The notes beneath the pieces were generated by a model. It made no database searches. It saw only the letters and a program-made list of their open reading frames with translations, and had not been told where the DNA came from. A program made the translations under genes and the position numbers. 8,277 nucleotides of DNA, from assembly GCA_050247075.1 (NCBI GenBank), contig JBFWUW010000135.1, forward strand, positions 1 to 8,277. Reading direction: 5' to 3'. This document shows positions 1 to 5,013 of this stretch, piece by piece; within the stretch, counting starts at the first letter, position 1; every line of letters begins with the position of its first letter. Origin of the DNA: JBFWUW01 sp050247075. GTDB taxonomy: Bacteria > Planctomycetota > Planctomycetia > Pirellulales > JBFWUW01.

Positions 1-123
1 CTAGGCCGTTGGCAAGAACCGGAGGATATCGCGGCGTTGGCCGTGTTTCTGGCATCCCACCGCGGCCAGAACATCACGGGCCAAACGATGAATGTCGATG
101 GCGGGCAGGTCATGCACTGGTAG
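1..123 (+). CDS. C-terminal end of a short-chain dehydrogenase/reductase (SDR), partial
   Basis: The first reading frame is open from the window edge to a TAG at 121-123 and gives 40 residues. They begin LGRWQEPEDIAALAVFLAS and end ITGQTMNVDGGQVMHW. This is the classical SDR C-terminus: a G-R-x-x-x-P-E-D-I-A helix, a FLAS segment, then I-T-G-Q-x-x-x-V-D-G-G. In this family these segments lie after the catalytic Tyr-x-x-x-Lys and shape the substrate pocket and subunit interface of a cytosolic NAD(P)H-dependent oxidoreductase, often annotated as FabG-like or glucose 1-dehydrogenase-like. The Rossmann cofactor site and catalytic residues lie outside the window, so substrate and exact subfamily cannot be given. 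No intrinsic terminator is visible directly after the stop. Confidence 0.9.
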   Translation, partial: LGRWQEPEDIAALAVFLASHRGQNITGQTMNVDGGQVMHW

Positions 124-130
124 AATTGTG

Positions 131-153
131 GTAGAAGCCGTCTCCGACGACGA
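131..153 (+). repeat. Dispersed 23-bp repeat, copy 1
   Basis: The sequence begins GTAGAAGCCGTCTCCGACG and is repeated with 21 of 23 matches, in the opposite orientation, at 1917-1939. Both copies lie in non-coding DNA, one just after the SDR stop and one before the DUF1501 promoter. The core AGCCGTCTCCGACG is identical in the two. It looks like a small interspersed intergenic element; its function is unknown. Confidence 0.55.
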
Positions 154-330
154 ATAGGGTGAAAATGGGGTGTATGATATTGCGGAAGGGGCTGCGTCAT
201 TTTGCCTAAGTCTGTTGCAGCATTCAGCTTTCCGTGAATTCTAGCGACTTTAAGCTGGAAATTTTCGCTGCATTCGCTGATACTGCAACCGGGTCAAGAA
301 TTTCATCTCCGTACAGGGGTTTTTTTCGTG

Positions 331-334
331 GGAG
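331..334 (+). promoter_or_regulatory. Ribosome binding site deciding the DUF1559 start
   Basis: GGAG lies 8 bases before the ATG at 343. A competing AGGGG at 315-319 lies 8 bases before a GTG at 328, so both starts are possible. The ATG is preferred because it gives the shorter leader peptide usual for prepilin-like proteins. Confidence 0.5.
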
Positions 335-342
335 CCAATGCC

Positions 343-1380
343 ATGCGACGTCGAGCGAAACGAAGCGCGTTCACCCTGGTCGAATTGTTAGTGGTTATCA
401 GCATCATCGGCATGCTAATGGCTCTGCTGTTTCCTGCGGTTCAGGCCGCACGGGAGACGGGCCGCCAAAACACTTGCCGCAACAACATGCGGAACCTGAC
501 GCTAGCCACCATTCAGTTCGAGAAAACCAAGGGAGCTTATCCGGGTTACGTCAATGAGATGTTCCCCACGAACGATACGGCGTTCACCCGCCGCAGTTGG
601 GTTTGGATGATCTTGCCGCAATTGGAGCGGTTGGACTTGTATGAATCGCCACTTTACAACTTCGCGGGGGCACCGCAGCCCACCCAAGAGTTGGACATCG
701 TCAAGTGCCCGACCAATCCGGCGTCCGGTGCCAATACCTGGGCTTCCTCGGCCTTTGTGGTCAATTCGGGCTTGCCCGATGTTGCAGCTACCGCGGGCGG
801 CTCGATTCCGTCTGACTGGCCCGCCAACGGCGTTTTCTTTGATCTGCGCGAGTACTTGGCTCTGGCCGATGTTGGCGATACGACCATGCGTGTCCCACTC
901 AGCCGCCAGACGGAAGCCTACGTTAGCACGGGTGACGGCAGCACCAACACCATCATGATGACCGAGAATGCCGACGCCGTAAGTTGGTATCTGGTTGGCG
1001 ATGGTACAGGCACCACCAACAACCCGTTGTACGAGCGGCAATTGGGCTGCAACTGGCGCAACGGTGCTGGTGCCCTTGGCCCACCGCAATCGGCCGCCCC
1101 GCCCAGCAACAACGGCTACATCAACCGTAACATCGGTGGCGATCCAACTTACCTGGACATGGAATTCGCCCGTCCGTCGGCGTTGCACCCCAACATCGTC
1201 AATGTTTCGTTCTGCGACGGCCACGTCCGGACGATCAGCCAAGACATTGATTACCTGGTCTATTGCTTGCTAATGACTCCCCGCGGACGCAATCATCTGC
1301 CCGCCGGCAGCACCACGGTCCCCACCGGCGATGAAACCGTGTTCCGCATTACGCCATTGGACGAAAAGGGGATCAACTAA
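343..1380 (+). CDS. DUF1559 prepilin-like protein with H-X9-DG domain
   Basis: This 345-residue protein belongs to the DUF1559 family, which is hugely expanded in planctomycetes and whose members have type II/IV prepilin N-termini. The start is MRRRAKRSAFTLVELL: a short basic leader, a prepilin peptidase site between Ala9 and Phe10, Glu14 at mature position +5, and one hydrophobic helix (about residues 10-30) followed by PAVQAARETGR. The usual Gly before the cleavage site is Ala here. Near the C-terminus, His282 and Asp292-Gly293 form the H-X9-DG motif in HPNIVNVSFCDGHV. The protein is expected to be exported, membrane-anchored and possibly assembled into a pseudopilus-like structure; no precise role is known. 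I chose ATG 343 because GGAG at 331-334 sits 8 bases upstream. A GTG at 328, with AGGGG 8 bases before it, would add five residues. It stands alone and ends in a strong terminator. Confidence 0.93.
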   Translation: MRRRAKRSAFTLVELLVVISIIGMLMALLFPAVQAARETGRQNTCRNNMRNLTLATIQFEKTKGAYPGYVNEMFPTNDTAFTRRSWVWMILPQLERLDLYESPLYNFAGAPQPTQELDIVKCPTNPASGANTWASSAFVVNSGLPDVAATAGGSIPSDWPANGVFFDLREYLALADVGDTTMRVPLSRQTEAYVSTGDGSTNTIMMTENADAVSWYLVGDGTGTTNNPLYERQLGCNWRNGAGALGPPQSAAPPSNNGYINRNIGGDPTYLDMEFARPSALHPNIVNVSFCDGHVRTISQDIDYLVYCLLMTPRGRNHLPAGSTTVPTGDETVFRITPLDEKGIN

Positions 1381-1421
1381 CCCCGCTTTCGATTCCATTT
1401 GTAGCGATAACCGCATGGCAG

Positions 1422-1454
1422 CCGCGCGGGAGATTTTCTCCCGCGCGGTTTTTT
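1422..1454 (+). terminator. Intrinsic terminator of the DUF1559 gene
   Basis: A perfect GC-rich stem, CCGCGCGGGAGA (1422-1433) with its complement (1437-1448), closes on a TTT loop and is followed at once by six T (1449-1454). It lies 41 bases after the TAA at 1378-1380. The T run is only on the plus side, so it acts on plus-strand transcripts. This indicates that the DUF1559 gene is a monocistronic unit on its 3' side. Confidence 0.93.
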
Positions 1455-1612
1455 GCGCTGTGGTCCCGACTCATACTCGAAGTCGTGCGGCTTACGGGTT
1501 GTTGCGACAGAAGGGCGGGGAGCCCCGCATTCAACAATCCATGCCCACCGACCCCGCGCGATCAGCGGCAACCGCTCGTGCATTAAGCCGGCGAAGCCAG
1601 AGGTTTGCGGCA

Positions 1613-1633
1613 CAGACATTTGAAGACAATGCA
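1613..1633. repeat. Left arm of a 21-bp imperfect inverted repeat
   Basis: The 21 bases here, containing CATTTGAAGACAATGCA, match the reverse complement of 1981-2001 at 19 of 21 positions. The arms enclose about 350 bp that include the 18-bp inverted repeat. Each arm is itself weakly palindromic (CATT...AATG). The spacing to the inner repeats is unequal on the two sides (50 and 176 bp). Confidence 0.6.
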
Positions 1634-1683
1634 TTGCCAGCGATTTGAATGCGCACCGGCTAATGATACGAGGCTTGGTGAAA

Positions 1684-1701
1684 ACCACGAATCAAACGAA
1701 T
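1684..1701. repeat. Left arm of a perfect 18-bp inverted repeat with 9-bp periodicity
   Basis: ACCACGAATCAAACGAAT is the exact reverse complement of 1787-1804. The arm is part of three 9-bp tandem units, ACGAATCAA, ACGAATCTA and ACGAATAAG (1687-1713). The design, two complementary arms made of short ACGAAT repeats around about 85 bp of unrelated DNA, resembles a palindromic intergenic element or a MITE-like remnant. No flanking target-site duplication could be identified by eye. Confidence 0.7.
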
Positions 1702-1786
1702 CTAACGAATAAGTATCCGACGGTACGAGTTCTTCTAGTCGCTGCCCGACCCCTTTTCCTCAAGCGAGTTTCCAGTAAGGAGATTC

Positions 1787-1804
1787 ATTCGTTTGATTCG
1801 TGGT
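1787..1804. repeat. Right arm of the perfect 18-bp inverted repeat
   Basis: ATTCGTTTGATTCGTGGT is the exact reverse complement of 1684-1701. Beyond the 18 bp, both arms carry more ATTC/GAAT-type sequence toward the centre, but it does not pair perfectly. Confidence 0.7.
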
Positions 1805-1916
1805 ACTGCTCTTGGCGGGGCAGTACGATCCCGCCGTTCTCGGCCGCGATGCGCAATCTGGCCCGAGTATACGGCGTTTTTCGCGCTCTCGGCCCTCCAG
1901 CATGGAACGCCGATTG

Positions 1917-1939
1917 TCGCCGTCGGAGACGGCTCCTAC
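1917..1939 (-). repeat. Dispersed 23-bp repeat, copy 2 (inverted)
   Basis: Read on the minus strand this begins GTAGGAGCCGTCTCCGACG and matches the copy at 131-153 at 21 of 23 positions. The first ten bases, GTAGGAGCCG, also occur on the minus strand at 7246-7255 near a hairpin, which may be a third partial copy or chance. Confidence 0.55.
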
Positions 1940-1980
1940 AGCCAAGTACCACCCACGGCAACGAGGTGGCCCGCTATCGT

Positions 1981-2001
1981 TGCATTATCTTCAAATGCCT
2001 G
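1981..2001. repeat. Right arm of the 21-bp imperfect inverted repeat
   Basis: TGCATTATCTTCAAATGCCT and the next base pair with 1613-1633 (19 of 21). This arm ends about 18 bp before the -35 box of the DUF1501 promoter, so the element borders that gene's control region. Confidence 0.6.
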
Positions 2002-2018
2002 TTTGCAGCTACGCTGCA

Positions 2019-2048
2019 TTGCAATTGCAAACTTTGATGCGTTATAAT
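2019..2048 (+). promoter_or_regulatory. Predicted sigma70-type promoter of the DUF1501 gene with overlapping palindrome
   Basis: TATAAT at 2043-2048 is a perfect -10 box. TTGCAA at 2019-2024 is a 4-of-6 match to TTGACA at 18-bp spacing. The -35 box is half of a perfect 12-bp palindrome, TTGCAATTGCAA (2019-2030), and a small hairpin, TGCAG-CTACG-CTGCA (2004-2018), abuts it. A repressor bound at the palindrome would cover the promoter, but no regulator is known. Transcription would start near 2055, leaving a leader of about 60 bases. Confidence 0.55.
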
Positions 2049-2106
2049 CGTGCCGTGGATTTCGTTTGAAGAACGGCTGCCATTAGTTAGGTAGGCCCAT
2101 CGGTTT

Positions 2107-2110
2107 GGAG
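2107..2110 (+). promoter_or_regulatory. Ribosome binding site deciding the DUF1501 start
   Basis: GGAG lies 6 bases before the ATG at 2117. The longer open frame can start at a TTG at 2105, but that codon overlaps the GGAG itself, so ATG 2117 is preferred. Confidence 0.6.
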
Positions 2111-2116
2111 CAGCGC

Positions 2117-3460
2117 ATGCTTTCACTTGGTTCTAGCCAATCGCGGACCTGCGGCGGGGTGAGCCGTCGAGCGGCGCTGCAAGTGGGCGGGTTGTCGCTG
2201 CTGGGGTTGAGCCTGCCGCGAGTTTTGCAGGCCGAGGCCGCCCAACCTTCCGCCACGCGTAAGCCGCTGAATGTCATCTTGCTGTGGATGGGGGGCGGGC
2301 CAAGCAACATCGACACCTTCGACATGAAGCCCAACGCCCCGGTCGAGATCCGCGGCGACTTCAGCCCCATCGAGAGCAACGTCGCCGGCACTCCGGTTTG
2401 CGAACATCTGCCGCTGATGGCCCGGCAAATGGACAAGGTCTGCCTGCTCAAGAGCGTGACGCATTCCGAAAGCGGCGACCATGTGGCGGCCGTGCATTAC
2501 ATGTTGACCGGCTACCCGCAACGTCCAGACCCTAGCGGCCAGCCTCCCGGCGCGCTGATTTACCCGGCCTATGGTTCGGTCGTCAGCCGCGAGCAAGGTT
2601 GGCAAAACTCGCTGCCGCCGTACATGATTATTTCCGGCAAGGCCGCTCCTTACACGGGGGCGGGCTACATGGGTTCGGCGTATAGCCCGCTGACGATCAA
2701 GGGAGACCCCAACGATCCCAAGTTCAGCGTGTTGGATGTGACCATCCCCGATGCCGTGGGGGCCGACCGCACAGCGCGGCGACGAAACATGCTGGCGGCC
2801 CTCGACCGTTGGCAAAAGCAACAAGACAAAACGGTAGCCGCCATTGGCGAGCGGAACCAGTTCTACAACCAGGCGTATGACCTGATCACCTCTCCTTCGG
2901 CCAAGCGGGCCTTCAAGCTGGACGAAGAGGACGAAGCCACCCGCGACCGTTACGGACGGACGCGCAACGGGCAGGCCGCGCTGTTGGCGCGGCGGTTGAT
3001 CGAGGCGGGGACGCGGTTTGTCTCGGTCGAAACGCACTGGTGGGACACCCATCAAGACAACTTCAAGACGCTCAAGACTTCTCGCCTGCCCGACCTAGAC
3101 CAATGGTGGTCGGCCTTGTTGGAGGACTTGCAACAACGGGGGCTGTTCGAGAATACCTTGGTCGCCTGGCTGGGTGAGTTTGGCCGCACTCCGCGGGTGA
3201 ACGGCCAGGCGGGGCGCGACCACTGGGGCTACGCCAACGCCATCTGCCTGTCTGGGGCGGGCATCAAGATGGGGACGACCTTCGGCGAAACCGACCGCAA
3301 TTGCGAGCGACCCGTCGGCACTTCCCACACCACGCACGACTTCGCCGCGACGATCTACAAACTGCTGGGCATCGACTGCACCAAGGAATACCTCACCCCC
3401 GACGGCCGCCCGGTCCTCATCAACTACCACGGCACGCCGATCAGCCAGGTGTTGGTGTAG
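2117..3460 (+). CDS. DUF1501 family protein, Tat-exported, alkaline phosphatase/sulfatase-like fold
   Basis: This 447-residue protein is a typical DUF1501 member, a family distantly related to sulfatases and alkaline phosphatases and abundant in planctomycetes; no reaction has been settled. It opens with a twin-arginine signal (Ser16-Arg17-Arg18, then a hydrophobic stretch to about residue 38, LPRVLQAEA), so it should be folded and exported to the periplasm or paryphoplasm. Family landmarks follow in order: LLWMGGGPSNIDTFDMKP (55-72), CEHLP (95-99), HYMLTGYP (127-134), ETHWWDTHQDN (305-315), EFGRTPR (354-360), GRDHWGYAN (366-374) and HTTHDFAATIYKLLGI (404-419). Asp66, Asp310, Asp368, His369, His404, His407 and Asp408 are plausible metal ligands by family analogy. 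DUF1501 genes often follow a DUF1553/DUF1549 cytochrome gene; none lies next to this one, and it has its own promoter. Confidence 0.95.
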   Translation: MLSLGSSQSRTCGGVSRRAALQVGGLSLLGLSLPRVLQAEAAQPSATRKPLNVILLWMGGGPSNIDTFDMKPNAPVEIRGDFSPIESNVAGTPVCEHLPLMARQMDKVCLLKSVTHSESGDHVAAVHYMLTGYPQRPDPSGQPPGALIYPAYGSVVSREQGWQNSLPPYMIISGKAAPYTGAGYMGSAYSPLTIKGDPNDPKFSVLDVTIPDAVGADRTARRRNMLAALDRWQKQQDKTVAAIGERNQFYNQAYDLITSPSAKRAFKLDEEDEATRDRYGRTRNGQAALLARRLIEAGTRFVSVETHWWDTHQDNFKTLKTSRLPDLDQWWSALLEDLQQRGLFENTLVAWLGEFGRTPRVNGQAGRDHWGYANAICLSGAGIKMGTTFGETDRNCERPVGTSHTTHDFAATIYKLLGIDCTKEYLTPDGRPVLINYHGTPISQVLV

Positions 3461-3501
3461 GCGCTAAAGCTGTCAGCGGAGAAGCTGTCAGCCATTAGCT
3501 T
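3461..3501. repeat. Convergent junction with 11-bp direct repeat
   Basis: AAGCTGTCAGC occurs at 3467-3477 and again at 3482-3492, a period of 15 bp, in the 41 bp between two stop codons. GCTAA at 3462-3466 and TTAGC at 3495-3499 could pair weakly. There is no hairpin plus T run for either strand, so no intrinsic terminator separates the converging genes. Confidence 0.55.
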
Positions 3502-3540
3502 TCATCCTTCATCCTTTCGCCTTTCTCCTTCCGCCTTCCC
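3500..3540. repeat. Polypyrimidine/polypurine low-complexity tract at the photolyase 3' end
   Basis: The plus strand is almost wholly pyrimidine, a run of degenerate TTCATCC, TTTCGCC and TTCCGCC units; the minus strand reads as GAAGG/GAAAGG-type units. It encodes the tail EGERRKDEG and the stop. Similar purine-rich runs occur between genes in planctomycete genomes as far as I recall, so the tail may be an intergenic repeat that entered the reading frame. Confidence 0.5.
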
Positions 3541-5001
3541 ATACCGCGCCAGGTAGCCCTTCACATCCAGCTTGCGGGCTGTGTTGTCGGAACTCATGTA
3601 GCGGATGGTCCCAAAGATGGGGCGCTCTGGTCCCCACGGCCGGTCGTAACGACCCAGCGTCCAGAAGATGCCGCTGTACGAGTTGGGGTTGCGGCCATCC
3701 ACGGCGTACTTGTTATTCAACTCGATCAGTACATCCAAAGCTTCGGCGGGGCTGGGCGACCATTCCAAGATCTTCTTGCCCCACAGCATCCGCAAGTAAT
3801 TGTGCATGCGGCCCTCGCGCAGCAGTTGCCGCTGTGCCGCGTTCCACAGCGCATCGTGCGTGCGGGCCTGTTCCAGTTCCTCCAGCGAATAGAGCGTCGG
3901 ACGTGTGTCAGTCGCGTGCTTGTCCAACGTCTTTTGTGCCCAGTCGGGCAGCGACTTGTACTGGCCGTAGTCGTCGGGCCGGTGGTGGCAAAAGTTGTAA
4001 CCCAGCTCGCGCCAGGTGATGAGCTGATCCAGAAAGCCCTCGGCCGAGGGGCTCATTCCCCACCAGCCCTCGCGCTGGCCGGCTGCCTTAGGACCTAGTT
4101 GTTCTGGCGTCCAGTCTTCCTGGGCGATAATGCGGGAGAAGACCTCGTGCGACGACAGATGCCCAAAGTGCAAATAGGGTGAGAAGCCGCTGGTGGCTTC
4201 GGCCGCCGGCTCATTGCGATCGTCGCTGTAACGGCCCAGCCGCTGCTTGAGAAAGACTGTGACACATCGCCCGGCCGCTTCGCTGCCGCCGCGCATGATG
4301 GCTGGCCCTACGGCATGGTCAATGGGAAGTTGAGACAACATGGCCGTTTCGCCTGACAGAATCTCCGGCGCTGCGCGCGGCCAGCGCGTTAGCACTTCCC
4401 GCGGAATGACCGCCGCGGGCAGCGACAAGCCCTTCAAGGGATCGGCCAGCGGCATGTTCGGCAGATGCTCTGGCAATGTCTTCTGCAAAAACCGTCGAAA
4501 CGCATAGGCCGTGGGAAATGCATGGTCGGCGGCTCGCAGGGGCAGCAAACCGTTGGAGTCGACTTGCTCCATGCGCGTGGAGACTCGTTCGGCGGCGGCT
4601 TGCACCATGCGCGGCAAGAAAAAGCAGGGAAACTCATCAGTGACCACCACGGCGGCGTCCTCCGCCAGCCTCTCCAACAGGCCGGTGCCCGCCCCGGGCC
4701 GCGGTTCGACATAGGGATAGTACCGCACGGAGGCACCGGCCAATCGCCGCTCGTTGTCAGCCATGCCTTGCAGTACAAAGGCATGCAGGCGGTCGCTGGC
4801 CCAGCGATAGCCGCACCGCAATGCTTCCAGCACCAACAGCGGCCGCCCCAATTCGGCGGACCACTCCACGGCCCGTTGCAAGCCAAAGTTCCAGGTTGTA
4901 CGCCGCGCGGCGGTCATCCAATACAAAACGTATCGCGCATCTTGGCACGGCGGCCGATCGACAACGGCGTGTATTCGCGACGTGGGGACGGGATTGGGCA
5001 T
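3502..5001 (-). CDS. phr: Class II-type deoxyribodipyrimidine photolyase
   Basis: This 499-residue flavoprotein should repair UV-induced cyclobutane pyrimidine dimers in DNA using light (EC 4.1.99.3). The N-terminal alpha/beta domain (about 20-200, from ARYVLYWMTAARRTTWNF) is followed by the FAD-binding helical domain. Diagnostic class II segments are SGFSPYLHFGHLS (271-283), THDALWNAAQ (381-390), RMHNYLRMLWGKKILEWS (398-415), KYAVDGRNPNSYSGIFW (431-447) and YDRPWGPERPIFGTIRYMS (452-470). Trp386, Trp407 and Trp414 keep the 21- and 7-residue spacing of the electron-transfer tryptophans known in Methanosarcina mazei class II photolyase, so photoreduction should work. ITWRELGYNFCHH departs from the more usual class II wording, suggesting a divergent branch. 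The ATG at 5001 has only a weak ribosome site and lies 12 bp after the permease stop, so translational coupling is likely. The last residues, EGERRKDEG, come from a purine-rich tract. Confidence 0.95.
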   Translation of the reverse strand: MPNPVPTSRIHAVVDRPPCQDARYVLYWMTAARRTTWNFGLQRAVEWSAELGRPLLVLEALRCGYRWASDRLHAFVLQGMADNERRLAGASVRYYPYVEPRPGAGTGLLERLAEDAAVVVTDEFPCFFLPRMVQAAAERVSTRMEQVDSNGLLPLRAADHAFPTAYAFRRFLQKTLPEHLPNMPLADPLKGLSLPAAVIPREVLTRWPRAAPEILSGETAMLSQLPIDHAVGPAIMRGGSEAAGRCVTVFLKQRLGRYSDDRNEPAAEATSGFSPYLHFGHLSSHEVFSRIIAQEDWTPEQLGPKAAGQREGWWGMSPSAEGFLDQLITWRELGYNFCHHRPDDYGQYKSLPDWAQKTLDKHATDTRPTLYSLEELEQARTHDALWNAAQRQLLREGRMHNYLRMLWGKKILEWSPSPAEALDVLIELNNKYAVDGRNPNSYSGIFWTLGRYDRPWGPERPIFGTIRYMSSDNTARKLDVKGYLARYGKAEGERRKDEG

Positions 5002-5013
5002 GTCTTATCGGGG

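Larger units (their letters stand above)
124..342 (+). other. Intergenic leader before the DUF1559 gene
   Basis: This stretch is visibly richer in A and T than the flanking genes and has no convincing ORF; a 107-codon frame starting at 234 runs into the DUF1559 gene in another frame and resembles nothing. It holds one copy of a dispersed 23-bp repeat (131-153) and nested complementary segments that could fold: TTGCAG 215-220 with CTGCAA 283-288, CAGC 225-228 with GCTG 276-279, and TTTCC 229-233 with GGAAA 257-261. A TATGAT at 173-178 resembles a -10 box but lacks a matching -35, so no promoter is called. Confidence 0.4.
1455..2042. other. Long non-coding region with nested inverted repeats
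   Basis: I find no gene here on either strand. Open frames of 60-130 codons exist in several overlapping frames, but none has a recognisable domain or a good ribosome site, and they overlap the repeats. The region contains a small GC hairpin (GCGGGG-AG-CCCCGC, 1515-1528), a 21-bp imperfect inverted repeat (1613-1633 with 1981-2001), a perfect 18-bp inverted repeat (1684-1701 with 1787-1804) and one copy of the 23-bp dispersed repeat (1917-1939). This suggests accumulated small mobile or palindromic elements rather than a lost gene, but that is inference. Confidence 0.5.

Noticed and set aside
1513..1700. tRNA-like or small RNA fold near the 1515-1528 GC hairpin
   Set aside because: Only one short hairpin is present; there is no cloverleaf, no T-loop sequence such as GGTTCGAATCC and no CCA-type end.
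1645..2069. Overlapping frames of 84-130 codons between the DUF1559 and DUF1501 genes
   Set aside because: They compete in several frames, overlap the inverted repeats, lack ribosome sites and resemble no family.
2123..3055. A 310-codon minus-strand frame inside the DUF1501 gene
   Set aside because: It is fully antisense to a clear DUF1501 protein and is rich in Arg, Gly and Val as expected from a GC-rich shadow frame.
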